DNA from: Amycolatopsis sp. EV170708-02-1
Lineage (GTDB): Bacteria; Actinomycetota; Actinomycetes; Mycobacteriales; Pseudonocardiaceae
DNA: 64,000 nucleotides
Direction of reading: 5' to 3'
Assembly (NCBI RefSeq): GCF_022479115.1
Contig: NZ_CP092497.1
Span: forward strand, 1,860,001-1,924,000
Part shown: piece after piece, positions 35,995 through 45,521 of the stretch
How the letters are laid out: every line of letters begins with the position of its first letter
Position numbering within the stretch: the stretch's first letter is position 1
The notes under the pieces: generated by a model
Database searches by the model: none
Seen by the model: only the letters and a program-made list of their open reading frames with translations
What the model was told of the DNA's origin: nothing
Translations under genes and position numbers: made by a program

Positions 35995-36864
35995 GTGCGA
36001 ATAGGTGTCAACGTCCCGAACTTCGGACCGGGGACCGACCCCGGGATCCTTCGCGGCTGGGCCACCACGGTCGAAGGCCTCGGCTACGACCTGCTCATGG
36101 TGTCCGACCACGTCGCCATCACCCCCGACGTCGCCGAGCAGTACCCGGCGCCGTTCTACGAACCGTTCACGACGCTGTCGTGGCTCGCCGGCGTGACGGA
36201 CCGGATCCGGCTGGGCACCACCGTGCTCATCGTCCCGTACCGGCACCCGCTGCTGATCGCCCGCATGGCCGCGAATCTGAACCAGCTCAGCGGCGGACGG
36301 CTCGTGCTCGGCGTCGCGTCCGGCTGGGCGCGTCAGGAGTTCGAGGCGCTCGACGTCCCGTTCGAGAAGCGGGGACGGCTGACCGACGACCACCTCGACG
36401 CCGTCCGGAAGGCCTGGGCCGACGACGCCGACTACCGCGCCGGGCACATCCCGATCTGGGTCGGCGGCAACAGTGACGCCGGGATCCGCCGCGCCGTCCG
36501 GGTCGGGGACGCTTGGCATCCGCTCCGGGCCACGCTGCCCTGGCTCACCGAAGCGCTCACCAGGGTCAAGACCATCGCCGACGCGCACGACCGGCCGGTC
36601 CCCGCGTTCGCGCCGCGGATCCTGCTGAACGTCACCGAACGCCCGGTCACCACACCCGGCCGCGCCGCCGGGGAAGGCACGATCGAGCAGATCGTCGACG
36701 ACCTCGACCGGCTTCGCCACCTCGGCGCCGAGACGGTCGTACTCGACCCGTTCTCCGGCGATCCCGACGAGACCCTCCGCCCGGAAGCCGCCTGGCAGGC
36801 ATTGGCGACCGTGGCGGCGCACTGGGAACTGGGCCGCTACCGAACCGAACAGGACCGACCATGA
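35995..36864 (+). CDS. LLM-class F420-dependent oxidoreductase
   Basis: This luciferase-like monooxygenase-fold protein has 289 residues. The N-terminus IGVNVPNFGPG, the segment VSDHVAITPDV and the later LVLGVASGWARQEFEAL match F420-type members. The start is GTG 35995. It overlaps the downstream deaminase gene by 4 bases (ATGA), so the two are coupled and probably act on the same pathway. An Lrp/AsnC regulator is divergent. The substrate is unknown. Confidence 0.88.
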   Translation: MRIGVNVPNFGPGTDPGILRGWATTVEGLGYDLLMVSDHVAITPDVAEQYPAPFYEPFTTLSWLAGVTDRIRLGTTVLIVPYRHPLLIARMAANLNQLSGGRLVLGVASGWARQEFEALDVPFEKRGRLTDDHLDAVRKAWADDADYRAGHIPIWVGGNSDAGIRRAVRVGDAWHPLRATLPWLTEALTRVKTIADAHDRPVPAFAPRILLNVTERPVTTPGRAAGEGTIEQIVDDLDRLRHLGAETVVLDPFSGDPDETLRPEAAWQALATVAAHWELGRYRTEQDRP

Positions 36865-37286
36865 CCGACGAAGACGAGAAGTTCCTCCGCCGCGCCATCG
36901 AGCTGGCCGCGAAGTCCCGCGAGGACGGCGACCCGCCCTTCGGCTCACTGCTCGTCGGCCCCGACGGGGCGGTGCTGGCCGAGGATCACAACACCACGGT
37001 GTCCCAATCGGATATCAGCCTGCACCCGGAGCTGAAGCTCGCCGTATGGGCCGCGCGCGAACTCGAACCCGCCGTCGCCGCGGCGACCACGATGTACACC
37101 AGCTGCCAGCCGTGCGGGATGTGCCAAGGCGCCATCGAACGCTCCGGCCTGGGACGGGTCGTGTTCGCCCTTTCCGGCGAACAGGTCACCGCGCTCAAGC
37201 CGCCGGCCACCGCGCCGCCGGTTCGCCTGCAGGGTCCGGCGTTGTACGACGAGGCCCGTGTCCCCGTCGAGGGCTACTACACCTGA
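36861..37286 (+). CDS. Cytidine/guanine deaminase-family zinc enzyme
   Basis: The protein has 141 residues with the nucleoside-deaminase fold. The zinc/proton shuttle motif is HPELKLAVW (His and catalytic Glu) and TSCQPCGMC supplies the two Cys ligands. The HPE version replaces the common HAE. The family deaminates cytosine, guanine or related bases. It is translationally coupled to the LLM oxidoreductase. The stop codon directly abuts a perfect palindrome acting as terminator. Confidence 0.88.
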   Translation: MTDEDEKFLRRAIELAAKSREDGDPPFGSLLVGPDGAVLAEDHNTTVSQSDISLHPELKLAVWAARELEPAVAAATTMYTSCQPCGMCQGAIERSGLGRVVFALSGEQVTALKPPATAPPVRLQGPALYDEARVPVEGYYT

Positions 37287-37335
37287 GCTGAAGGCTCCCT
37301 TCGCCGCATCCGATGCGGCGAAGGGAGCCTTCAGC
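37287..37335. repeat. Perfect 49-base palindrome, reference copy of dispersed family
   Basis: The 24-base arms (37287-37310 and 37312-37335) are exactly complementary around one base. It begins at the base after the deaminase stop and contains the stop of the opposite gene, so it would terminate both strands. Confidence 0.8.
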
Positions 37336-37519
37336 CCGTCACCGACCCCAGCTGGGACCTCGTCGCCCCGATCACCACGCCGTCCACCCGCGCCAGCCAG
37401 CTCCCACACAGGCACCGGACGTACTCCAGCCTCCCCTGCGAGACCCGCTGGGACGTCGTCGCGCTTCCAGGCAGTTCGGCCAGCGGCCAGCCGCACCGCG
37501 GGCACTTGTTCGCTTCCAT
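37331..37519 (-). CDS. Small zinc-ribbon protein
   Basis: The protein has 62 residues, with CPRCG near the start and CLCG about 30 residues later, forming a four-Cys zinc ribbon. ATG 37519 is the first codon that places the ribbon at the N-terminus. It is divergent from the CGNR-type gene at 37545 and shares its promoter region of only 25 bases. The function is unknown. Confidence 0.7.
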   Translation of the reverse strand: MEANKCPRCGWPLAELPGSATTSQRVSQGRLEYVRCLCGSWLARVDGVVIGATRSQLGSVTG

Positions 37520-37544
37520 GCCCCGATGGTGCTGTAATGAGTCA

Positions 37545-38056
37545 ATGCACTTCAACCCTTACGGCGGGGCCGCCGCGCAGATCGCCGCCGAACTGGTCAA
37601 CCTCGGCGACGCCGCCGGCCCGGCCACGCTCACCGCGATCTTCCGGGACCGCATGACCGTCGACGCCGTACAGGACCACGAAGCCACCGAGATCATCGCT
37701 TGGACCAAGAGACTCCGGCGCGTCTTCGAAGCCGACCCGGCCGCCCGCGTCGACCTGGTCAACGGGCTTCTCCACGACTCCGCGTCCAAGCCCTACATCT
37801 CCACCCACGACGGCAAAGCGCCCCACCTGCACTACGTCGACGCGGAGGCAGGCACCACGCCGCGGGTCCGGGCCTACACCGCCGGGGACTCGCCCACCTC
37901 GTCTGCGACGCGCCGGACCGCTTCGGCGTCTGCTCACGCGAAGGCTGCGAAACCGTGTACGTCGACGTCTCGCGTAACGGCCGCCGCCGTTTCTGCTCGA
38001 CCCGTTGCGCGACCAGGGTCCACGTCGCCGACCACCGCAACCGGCAAGCGTCTTAG
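37545..38056 (+). pseudogene. CGNR zinc-finger protein, frameshifted
   Basis: The first frame (from ATG 37545) gives the ABATE-like N-terminal region, VNLGDAAGPATLTAIFRDR up to RVRAYTAG. The C-terminal CGNR finger (FGVCSREGCETVYVDVSRNG, then CSTRC) is in another frame ending at 38056. One additional G in the run 37884-37887 joins the two halves as TAGGLAHLVCDA. This is a second member of the family at 30904. The 3' end overlaps the mannosyltransferase gene by 4 bases. Confidence 0.8.
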
Positions 38057-39288
38057 ATCGCGTACCGCCACGCCGTCAGGGCATGCGCCGAGAACCACGC
38101 GCCCAGCACCACCCAGGCCACCGCGGCCGCCACCGCCGTCGCCGTCCGCCGCTTCGACAACCCGATCGCGATGGGCACCAGCACCGGGAAGGCGGGCAGG
38201 ATGAACCGGATCTTCGCGTCCGGCAGCCCCCGTGTGCCGATGGCGAGCAACAGCACCCCGGCCCCATACAGCGTCAACGGCCACGGCACCCGGATGAACA
38301 CCGCCGCCAGCGCCAGCGCCACCGCACCCAGCAGCAACAGCACCGTCAGCGTGCTGAACACCGACTCGTCCCCGGTCAATCGCGCCAGCACCGAATCCAC
38401 GGTCTCCGCACCGAAGTCGAACTCGGTGTTCCAGCCCCGCAGCTCGATGTCCTGCCAGCCGGTCCAACTCCCCGTCCGGTACGCGACGAACCCCAGGTAT
38501 CCCGCGACCCCCAACGGAGCGATCACCGCCCCCGCCAGCGCCCACCAGCGTTTCCCGTCACGACGGAAGACCTCGATCAACGCCGCCACGACGACCACCG
38601 CGACCAGCACCACGGCCGTCGACCTCGACAACCCGGCCGCGAAGGCGCACAGACCGGCCAGCATCCAGCGCCGCTCCAGCACACCCACCAGCGCCCACAC
38701 GGCGAACGCGCAGAACACCGCCTCCGTGTAGGCCATCGAGAACACGATCGCCATCGGCGCCCCGGCCCACAACGCCACCAGCAACAGCCCGGTCCGGTCA
38801 CCCCGATCCGGCGACACCGCCCGCCCGATCCGGACCAGCCCGCACGCCAGAACCAGACCGGCCAGCACCGACACCGTCAACGCCGCCGTCACGACATCTG
38901 GCCCGAGCCACATCACCGCGCCGACGAGCTTCGGATACAACGGGAAGAACGCCATCGGCGCGTCCGCGTACGGCTGCCGCGCCGCGTCCAGCGTTCCCGG
39001 CAGATCCGCGTACCCGTGCACCGCCAGCCGCAGGTACCACTGCCCGTCCCACGCGGTCAGCCGATCGGTCAACGTCGCCCCGCGCCGGGCGGCCAGCAGA
39101 TCGAGCAACTGGACGCTCGCCGTGCGGATCACGAGATACAGCAGGATCGCCCTGGGATAAGGCGACCGAGCCAGTCTGTCGAGGACTCTCTCGAACACAC
39201 GCGCCGGACGCCCCTGCCGGGGCGCCTCCTCGGGGGCGGCGGGCTGATCAAGGTCGTCGACTTCTCGGAGCACGATCAGAGTGTCCAC
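38053..39288 (-). CDS. PIG-V-like membrane mannosyltransferase
   Basis: The protein has 411 residues with about nine transmembrane helices. The early luminal motif WDGQWYLRLAVHGY, followed by the Asp/Pro-rich FFPLYPKLVG, is typical of PIG-V/GPI mannosyltransferase II-like GT-C enzymes. Actinobacterial homologues use polyprenyl-phosphate mannose in cell-envelope glycan assembly. The start is GTG 39288. It appears monocistronic. Confidence 0.82.
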   Translation of the reverse strand: MDTLIVLREVDDLDQPAAPEEAPRQGRPARVFERVLDRLARSPYPRAILLYLVIRTASVQLLDLLAARRGATLTDRLTAWDGQWYLRLAVHGYADLPGTLDAARQPYADAPMAFFPLYPKLVGAVMWLGPDVVTAALTVSVLAGLVLACGLVRIGRAVSPDRGDRTGLLLVALWAGAPMAIVFSMAYTEAVFCAFAVWALVGVLERRWMLAGLCAFAAGLSRSTAVVLVAVVVVAALIEVFRRDGKRWWALAGAVIAPLGVAGYLGFVAYRTGSWTGWQDIELRGWNTEFDFGAETVDSVLARLTGDESVFSTLTVLLLLGAVALALAAVFIRVPWPLTLYGAGVLLLAIGTRGLPDAKIRFILPAFPVLVPIAIGLSKRRTATAVAAAVAWVVLGAWFSAHALTAWRYAI

Positions 39289-39424
39289 AATGCGAAGTCA
39301 TCTCGCCGTTCGATCCCGAAGATTCCCAGGTCCGCGCGGGTGGGAAAGCCCACAAACCCGGCTTGTGACCCCACCTCGATCTTGTGTTTCCCAGGCACTG
39401 CCCCCGGCTCCTACGGTCGAAGTC

Positions 39425-40180
39425 ATGAGCGAACAGAACCTGAACGGAACCGTGGCGATCATCGCCGGCGGCGCGAAGAACCTCGGCGGGCTCCTCTCCA
39501 CCACGCTCGGCGAAGCCGGTGCCAAGGTCGTCGTCCACTACCACGGCGACGCCTCCGCGGCCGACGCCGAGAAGACCGTCGAGGCCGTCCGTGGCGCCGG
39601 CTCCGAAGCCGTCGCCGTCCAAGGCGACCTGACGAAGGTCGCCGACGTCCGCCGCCTCTTCGACACCGCCGTCGACACCTTCGGCGGCGCCGACATCGCG
39701 GTCAACACCACCGGCATGGTCCTGCGCAAGCCGATCCTCGAAACCACCGAAGAGGATTACGACCGCATGTTCGCGGTCAACGCGAAGGCCGCCTACTTCT
39801 TCATCCAGGAAGCCGGACGGCGCCTGTCCGACAACGGCAAGATCATCAGCCTCGGCACCTCACTGCTGGCTGCCTTCACCGACGGCTACTCCACCTACGC
39901 CGGCGGCAAAGCCCCGCTGGAGCACTTCACGAGGGCGGCCGCCAAGGAGTTCGCCGACCGCGGCATCTCGGTCAACGTCGTCGCACCCGGCCCGATGGAC
40001 ACGCCGTTCTTCTACCCGCAGGAAACCCCCGAGCGGGTCGAATTCCACAAGTCCCAGGCCAAGGGCGGACGGCTGACGAAGATCGAGGACATCGTGCCGA
40101 TCATCCGCTTCCTGGCCACCGACGGCGGCTGGTTCACCGGCCAGACGATGTTCCCGAACGGCGGCTACACCACGCGCTGA
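39425..40180 (+). CDS. Short-chain dehydrogenase/reductase
   Basis: The protein has 251 residues. The cofactor motif is IIAGGAKNLGG (a variant GxxxGxG) and the active-site region YSTYAGGKAP supplies Tyr and Lys. The C-terminus FTGQTMFPNGGYTTR is SDR-like. The glycine pattern resembles SDRs that prefer NADP. It is followed 52 bases later by a LysR gene on the same strand. Confidence 0.9.
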   Translation: MSEQNLNGTVAIIAGGAKNLGGLLSTTLGEAGAKVVVHYHGDASAADAEKTVEAVRGAGSEAVAVQGDLTKVADVRRLFDTAVDTFGGADIAVNTTGMVLRKPILETTEEDYDRMFAVNAKAAYFFIQEAGRRLSDNGKIISLGTSLLAAFTDGYSTYAGGKAPLEHFTRAAAKEFADRGISVNVVAPGPMDTPFFYPQETPERVEFHKSQAKGGRLTKIEDIVPIIRFLATDGGWFTGQTMFPNGGYTTR

Positions 40181-40232
40181 CCCTTACCCTGGCCAAGACG
40201 CCGTAGACCGGACACGGAAGGGGAGCCCCGGG

Positions 40233-41108
40233 GTGGGTCTGGACCTGTACAAGCTGAACCACCTCATCGCCGTCGCCGAAGAAGGCAGCTTCACCCGCGC
40301 GGCGGCCCGGCTGCACCTGAGCCAGCAGGCGCTCTCGACCTCGGTGCGCACGCTCGAGCGGGAGGTCGGCGTCCCCCTGCTCGAGCGAAGCGCCACCGGG
40401 GTCACCGTGCTCCCCGCCGGGCAGGCCTTGATCGCCGACGCCCACCTCCTGCACGGCATCGCCGACTCCGCCGTCCAGCGTGCCCGCCGCATCGGCCGGA
40501 GCGAACCGGAACGGCTCCGCGTCGGCCATACGCCCGCCGTCACCGGCGACGAGGTCACCGCCCTGCTGCGCAAACACCAGACCGACCCCGGGCTCGTCAT
40601 CGACGTCAACCAGCGCTACCCCGACGAACTCATCGCGCAATTGCTCGGCGGGCAGCTGGATCTCGGCCTCGGCCGTGCGCTGACCCTCGCGCACGGCCTG
40701 GTCGGGACCACGCTGATCCGGCAGCGGCTCAACGTGGCCGTCGCCGCCGGCCATCGGCTCGCCGACCGCGAGGACCTCGGGTTGAGCGACCTCGACGGCG
40801 AAGAGATCACCGTCTGGGGCCACCCCGGCCGGTCCGGGTACACCGATCTGCTCGTCAACCTCTGCCGCGACGCGGGATTCGAACCACGCGTCCACCGCAA
40901 CCCCATCCAGGGAACGCCACCGGTCACCGCCGTCCTCGACACCGAAGGGGTCGCCTTCGTGACCGCGCCACCCGGTCCGGCCGCGGGCGGGGCCGTCGTC
41001 GTCCGGGAACTGCACCCGGCCGTGCACGTACCCCTGCAGGCCCTTTGGCCACAGCACAGCACTTCCGACGCCCGCCAGGCGTTCTTGGCTTCCGCCCAGG
41101 GGTTCTAG
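40233..41108 (+). CDS. LysR family regulator
   Basis: The protein has 291 residues. The N-terminal winged helix (about 1-65) is YKLNHLIAVAEEGSFTRAAA and LSQQALSTSVRTLE. The C-terminal periplasmic-binding-like effector domain runs from about 90 to 285. The start is GTG 40233. LysR proteins usually control a neighbouring gene; here the upstream SDR is in the same direction, so the pair may form one unit. Confidence 0.9.
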   Translation: MGLDLYKLNHLIAVAEEGSFTRAAARLHLSQQALSTSVRTLEREVGVPLLERSATGVTVLPAGQALIADAHLLHGIADSAVQRARRIGRSEPERLRVGHTPAVTGDEVTALLRKHQTDPGLVIDVNQRYPDELIAQLLGGQLDLGLGRALTLAHGLVGTTLIRQRLNVAVAAGHRLADREDLGLSDLDGEEITVWGHPGRSGYTDLLVNLCRDAGFEPRVHRNPIQGTPPVTAVLDTEGVAFVTAPPGPAAGGAVVVRELHPAVHVPLQALWPQHSTSDARQAFLASAQGF

Positions 41109-41569
41109 ACCTCGCCGCTGCGCCGGTCGTGGTGTTCCAGCAGCTTCGAAAGCAGGGCGGTGAACCGCTTCCGCTCGTCGGAAGACAGTGGTGCCAGTAG
41201 TTCGTCCTGGCGTTCGGCCAGCTGTTTCTCCAGCCTCCGCAGCTGCCGCTTGCCCGCCGTGGTCAGCGAGACGACGTTGCGCCGCCGGTCAGCCGGATCC
41301 GGGGCACGCTGGACCAGTTCGCGCTCGGCGAGCTCGTTGATCGTCGCGACCATCTCGCTCACGTGGATGCCGCTCAAGCGGCCCAGCGCCGCCTGGCTTG
41401 CGGGCCCGAACTCGTCCAGCGTCGCCAGCACCCGGTAGTGGTAGCCGCGGGCGTCGACCGCGGAGAACCCGTCGGTCACCAGGCGATGCGCGTGGTTCGC
41501 GGTCTGCGTGAGCAGCCAGCTCGGCAGCTTTCGCCAGCCGCCACGCGGCTCCTGTGCGGGGTCGTCCAT
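41105..41569 (-). CDS. MarR family regulator
   Basis: The protein has 154 residues, with a winged helix-turn-helix centred on LSGIHVSEMVATINELAERELVQRAPDPADRRRNVVSLTTAG. The wing DPADRRRN is characteristic. It is divergent from an epoxide hydrolase gene across an intergenic region with three AACGAT-like palindromes, so it probably represses both. Its 3' end overlaps the LysR gene by 4 bases tail to tail. Confidence 0.9.
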   Translation of the reverse strand: MDDPAQEPRGGWRKLPSWLLTQTANHAHRLVTDGFSAVDARGYHYRVLATLDEFGPASQAALGRLSGIHVSEMVATINELAERELVQRAPDPADRRRNVVSLTTAGKRQLRRLEKQLAERQDELLAPLSSDERKRFTALLSKLLEHHDRRSGEV

Positions 41570-41580
41570 GTGATGAGTCT

Positions 41581-41640
41581 AACGAATCGTTGGGCGCCCG
41601 AACGATTGCGGTATCGTTGGGTCACCAAACGTTTAGTGAC
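41581..41640. promoter_or_regulatory. MarR operator cluster
   Basis: AACGAATCGTT (41581-41591), AACGAT-N6-ATCGTT (41601-41618) and GTCACCAAACGTTTAGTGAC (41621-41640) are three palindromes in 60 bases between divergent genes. Confidence 0.7.
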
Positions 41641-41664
41641 TCAACAAAGCGAGGAGATCACGCC

Positions 41665-42747
41665 GTGATCAAGCCCTTCCGCATCGACATCCCCCAGGCC
41701 GACCTCGACGACCTCGCCGACCGGCTGGCCCGCACCCGCTGGCCCAACGAGGTCGCCGACGCGGGCTCGGACTACGGATTCCCGCTCGCCCGGCTCAGAG
41801 AACTCGCCGAATACTGGCGAACCGGCTACGACTGGCGCGCCCACGAGGCCGAACTCAACGAGCTGCCGCATTTCATCACCGAGATCGAAGGCCAGGACAT
41901 CCACTTCGTGCACGTCCGGTCGGCGAATCCGGACGCGCTCGCGCTGGTGCTCACCCACGGATGGCCCGGCTCGTTCTTGGAGTTCCTGGGCATGATCGAG
42001 CCGCTGTCACGCGATTTCCACCTCGTGATCCCCTCGATCCCTGGCTACGGCTTCTCGGGGCCGACCCTGGAACGCGGCTGGAGCGTCGAGCGGATCGCGC
42101 GGGCCTGGGCCGAGCTGATGCGCCGCCTCGGCTACGAGCGTTACGGCGCCCAAGGCGGCGACTTCGGCTCAGGCATCTCGACAGCACTCGGCGCGGTGGC
42201 ACCGCAACACGTCGTCGGCGTGCACGTGAACTACCTGCCGACCAGGCCGGATCCCGACGCCGGCCTCGAACTGTCCGAAGAGGACGAAGCCCGCCTAGCG
42301 AAGGTGAAGCAGCTCATGGCGAGTCGTCCGCCGTATCAGGCTTTGCAGGCAGCCACCCCGCAGACCATCGGCTACGCGTTGACCGACTCGCCGGTCGGCC
42401 AGCTGGCGTGGATCGCCGAGCGTTTCGCGCAGTGGACGGACCCACGCACACCGGTCGACGACGACCGCATGCTCACCGACATCTCGCTGTACTGGCTGAC
42501 CGCCACCGCGGCCTCGTCCGCGCGGCTGCACCACGACGCCGGAAAGGTGAACGTCCCCTGTCGTGTGCCGGTCGGTGTGGCCGTCCTCCCGCACGACATC
42601 ACTCGATCGGTGCGTCCGCTCGCCGAGCGGCTGTTCGACATCAGGCACTGGTCGGAATTCGAACGCGGTGGTCACTTCGCCGCCATGGAGGTTCCGGACC
42701 TGCTCGCCGCGGACGTCCGGGACTTCTTTCTCGGCCTCGCCGAGTAG
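41665..42747 (+). CDS. Epoxide hydrolase (EPHX1-like)
   Basis: The protein has 360 residues. An N-terminal EHN domain (about 1-75) starts FRIDIPQADLDDLADRLARTRWP. The alpha/beta hydrolase domain has the oxyanion segment HGWPGS at 99-104, nucleophile D166 in GGDFGS and C-terminal His in GGHFAAME. It hydrolyses epoxides to diols. GTG 41665 follows GAGGAG by 8 bases. The divergent MarR regulator probably senses the substrate. Confidence 0.92.
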   Translation: MIKPFRIDIPQADLDDLADRLARTRWPNEVADAGSDYGFPLARLRELAEYWRTGYDWRAHEAELNELPHFITEIEGQDIHFVHVRSANPDALALVLTHGWPGSFLEFLGMIEPLSRDFHLVIPSIPGYGFSGPTLERGWSVERIARAWAELMRRLGYERYGAQGGDFGSGISTALGAVAPQHVVGVHVNYLPTRPDPDAGLELSEEDEARLAKVKQLMASRPPYQALQAATPQTIGYALTDSPVGQLAWIAERFAQWTDPRTPVDDDRMLTDISLYWLTATAASSARLHHDAGKVNVPCRVPVGVAVLPHDITRSVRPLAERLFDIRHWSEFERGGHFAAMEVPDLLAADVRDFFLGLAE

Positions 42748-42758
42748 TCGCGCCGGTT

Positions 42759-43418
42759 TCAGGAGTTTCCCGGCACGACGAGCCCGGCCTCGTACGCGAC
42801 CACGACCGCCTGCGCGCGATCACGGACACCGAGTTTGGCGAAAACCCTGCTGACGTGGGATTTCGCCGTCTGCTCCGCGATCACCAGCGCTTCGGCGATC
42901 TCCGCGTTGGACAGGCCGCGCGCGACCAGCCTGAGCACTTCCGTCTCGCGCGCGGTCAGCTCGGCCACGCTGGAACGACCCGCGTGCGCCGGGGCGTGTG
43001 CGCGGGTGAACTCACCGATCAGCCGCCTGGTGATCGTCGGCGCGAACAGCGCGTTGCCCGCGGACACCACCCGGACGGCGGTGACCAGGTCGTCCAGCGG
43101 CGAATCCTTCAGGAGGAAGCCGCTGGCGCCCGCCCGCAGCCCGCCGAACACGTACTCGTCGATGTCGAAGGTGGTGAGGATCAGCACGCGGACCTCCGGC
43201 AGGCCCGCCACGATCCGCCGGGTCGCCTCGAGACCGTCGAGATCGGGCATGCGGACGTCCATCAGCACGACATCCGGTTCGAGTTCGGTGCACAGCGCGA
43301 CGGCGGCGTTCCCGTCCGCGGCCTCCCCGACCACCCGGATGTCGTGCTGCGCGTCGAGCACCGCGCGGAAACTCTGCCGGACCATGGTCTGGTCGTCGGC
43401 GATGACCACCGAGATCAC
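42759..43418 (-). CDS. NarL/FixJ response regulator
   Basis: The protein has 219 residues. The receiver domain has acidic residues near 8-9, phospho-acceptor D54 ([10 protein letters not shown]) and a switch Thr/Lys region. The C-terminal LuxR helix-turn-helix (about 150-205) is [20 protein letters not shown]. The start is GTG 43418, overlapping the kinase stop (GTGA). It forms a two-component system with the upstream histidine kinase. Confidence 0.93.
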   Translation of the reverse strand: MISVVIADDQTMVRQSFRAVLDAQHDIRVVGEAADGNAAVALCTELEPDVVLMDVRMPDLDGLEATRRIVAGLPEVRVLILTTFDIDEYVFGGLRAGASGFLLKDSPLDDLVTAVRVVSAGNALFAPTITRRLIGEFTRAHAPAHAGRSSVAELTARETEVLRLVARGLSNAEIAEALVIAEQTAKSHVSRVFAKLGVRDRAQAVVVAYEAGLVVPGNS

Positions 43419-44656
43419 GGTTCCAGGCGCCCCTCACGATCGAGCGGAACGGTCAGTGCGACGCGGAACCCGCCGTCCGCGCGCTCCCCTGTGTCAAGAT
43501 CGGCCGCGAGCATAGCGGCCCGCTCCCGCATCCCCACCAGACCGTGCCCGCTTCGCAGCTGCTCCGTCCTCTTCGGACCGTCGCCGGGGCCGTTGTCGAT
43601 ACGCAGCCGGACCTGCTCCGGACCGGCCGTGAGTTCGACTGCGATGGCCGCTCCGGGCGCGTGCTGGATAGCGTTGCTGAGGGCCTCCTGCACGATCCGG
43701 AACACCGACAAGGCGACCCCGACCGGAACGGTGTCGAGGTCGCCGCGCAGGTCGAGCTCACAAGCGGTGCCGGCGGCCTTGACCCCTTCGACGAGTTCGA
43801 CCACCTTGCCCAATCCCGGCTGCGGAGCGACCGCCGGCACGTGCTCCTCGGACCGCAGCACCCCGAGCAGCCTGCGCAGCTCGGTCAGGCCCTCGCGGGC
43901 GGTGCCGGCGAGATCGGCGAACTCCCGCCAGATTTCGGCCTCACGATCGGCCTTGTCGTGCTCCGCGAACCGGAACCGCGCCGAGTCGGCGCGCAGGGCG
44001 AGCACGGACATGTGGTGCGCGACCACGTCGTGCAGCTCCCGGGCGATTCCCGCGCGTTCCTCCAGCAGGGCCGCCCGGGTCTCCTCGGCGAGCCTACGTT
44101 CCTGTTGCGCCGCGCGTTCTTCTTCGGCGAGCTTGCGCTGACGCACCGTGTTGCCGAGAAAGAAGAGGATCCCGCCCAGCAGCACGAGCAACGCCGCGTC
44201 GCGCCAGTCGTCGAGGAAGGGGGTCGCGGCACCGAACGAGATCAGCCCGGCCCAGGTGAGTTCCGGCTGATCGTTGCTCTCCCCCACCAGGTAGAAGACG
44301 AGTGCCGCGGTGACCGCGAAACCCGGCGCCCATGGCCAGCCCCACGATCCGGCGATACCGGGCAAGGTCGGCGGCGTGCTCACGATCCCGAGGATCAGGA
44401 GGCGCCATCCCCACAGCGGCGAGCGCACCGCCAGCAGGCACGGCAGCACGGAGATGAGGACGTTGAACGTCTTCACGGGCGGCGGTACCGAAACCGTCGA
44501 GAACGTGACGAAACCCGCCCACAGTCCACAACCGACGATCGCGAGCGCGCGCAGCCAGCGCAGCCCCGCCGAGCGCTTCGGCGGGGCGTCCGTTCCGGCG
44601 TAGGCCGTGTACCGCAGGGCGGCCCGCCACACCCGCAGGCGCTGTCGGTCGATCAT
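43415..44656 (-). CDS. Membrane sensor histidine kinase (HisKA_3)
   Basis: The protein has 413 residues. The N-terminal half has about five hydrophobic helices (33-170). The dimerisation domain carries phospho-acceptor H209 ([10 protein letters not shown]), and the ATPase domain contains NAIQHAP and [11 protein letters not shown]. This is the NarX/DesK-like type. A 15-base palindrome identical to one upstream of the neighbouring TetR gene lies 30 bases upstream of its start, so that regulator probably represses it. Confidence 0.93.
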   Translation of the reverse strand: MIDRQRLRVWRAALRYTAYAGTDAPPKRSAGLRWLRALAIVGCGLWAGFVTFSTVSVPPPVKTFNVLISVLPCLLAVRSPLWGWRLLILGIVSTPPTLPGIAGSWGWPWAPGFAVTAALVFYLVGESNDQPELTWAGLISFGAATPFLDDWRDAALLVLLGGILFFLGNTVRQRKLAEEERAAQQERRLAEETRAALLEERAGIARELHDVVAHHMSVLALRADSARFRFAEHDKADREAEIWREFADLAGTAREGLTELRRLLGVLRSEEHVPAVAPQPGLGKVVELVEGVKAAGTACELDLRGDLDTVPVGVALSVFRIVQEALSNAIQHAPGAAIAVELTAGPEQVRLRIDNGPGDGPKRTEQLRSGHGLVGMRERAAMLAADLDTGERADGGFRVALTVPLDREGRLEP

Positions 44657-44685
44657 CAGGCGTCACCCTACCGTCGGATCGACCC

Positions 44686-44700
44686 GTGGCACTGAGTGCC
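44686..44700. promoter_or_regulatory. TetR operator upstream of two-component system
   Basis: GTGGCACTGAGTGCC is identical to 45461-45475 and lies between the TetR stop and the kinase start. The core GGCACTGAGTGCC is a palindrome. Confidence 0.75.
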
Positions 44701-44708
44701 AGATGTGC

Positions 44709-45434
44709 CTACGGCTCGGTCAAGGCGGCGTTGACCTTGGCGATGACGGCGTGCAGGGGCGTCGCCGTGGTCATCACCGCCACCACCGTCGTTTCGTCCG
44801 CGGGCTCTTCGACCCTGAACGCGTCGATCACCAGCGCGAAGGCCTCCGCCGCGCTGGCGGCGATGTCGTCCTGGCCGCCGCTGCGCAGCCAGCGCCGCAG
44901 CACATGGTTGTTCGCGGCCGCGATCGCCGCGGCGGCCACCGCCGCCCTCAGGCTCGCCGTCTCGTCGCCCTGCTCCGTGAAACGCGCCCGCAGGTAGCGG
45001 GCGAGCACGCGCTGGTACCGATCGACGGTCGCGACTTCCTTGTCCCGCAAGGAAGGAACCGTGCGCGTCAGGGTGAACCGCTTGAGCGATACGTCGAGTT
45101 CCGCGGCGTAGGAGTCGAGGACCAGGCCGACGGCGGCACAAGCCACCTCCACCGGGTCGCGATCCGGGTCCGCGGCGGCGAACGTCTCCTCCATCTCGGC
45201 CACGATCTCGTCGTGGTTGGCGAAGAGCACGTCGTCCTTGGCGTCGAAGTACCGGAAGAACGTCCGGCGGCCGACTCCCGCGGCGGCCGCGATCTCGTCC
45301 ACCGTGGTGGCCTCGTACCCCTTGGCCACGAACAGGTCCACGGCCGCCGCGGCGAGCGCGCGGCGCAGTTTGCGCCTCCCCGCGGGGGTGGCGCCGGCTC
45401 GGGTCACCGGCGCTCGGCGCGGCGAATCGGTCAT
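44709..45434 (-). CDS. TetR family regulator
   Basis: The protein has 241 residues. The N-terminal helix-turn-helix region is ATTVDEIAAAAGVGRRTFFRYFDAKDDVL, with a TetR_C-like C-terminal domain. Identical operator sequences lie upstream of itself and upstream of the kinase gene that follows on the same strand, so it is expected to repress both. ATG 45434 is preferred because an upstream in-frame ATG would be inside the operator. Confidence 0.9.
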   Translation of the reverse strand: MTDSPRRAPVTRAGATPAGRRKLRRALAAAAVDLFVAKGYEATTVDEIAAAAGVGRRTFFRYFDAKDDVLFANHDEIVAEMEETFAAADPDRDPVEVACAAVGLVLDSYAAELDVSLKRFTLTRTVPSLRDKEVATVDRYQRVLARYLRARFTEQGDETASLRAAVAAAAIAAANNHVLRRWLRSGGQDDIAASAAEAFALVIDAFRVEEPADETTVVAVMTTATPLHAVIAKVNAALTEP

Positions 45435-45449
45435 AGCGGGACGGTAGCA

Positions 45450-45475
45450 GCCACTTGCTAGTGGCACTGAGTGCC
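45450..45475. promoter_or_regulatory. TetR autoregulatory operator (two overlapping palindromes)
   Basis: GCCACT-N4-AGTGGC (45450-45465) overlaps GGCACTGAGTGCC (45463-45475). The second is shared exactly with 44688-44700. Confidence 0.75.
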
Positions 45476-45521
45476 GTTAGGCTGTGCCGAGTCCCCACTC
45501 CCCGTTCGGAAGGCGCCGACG

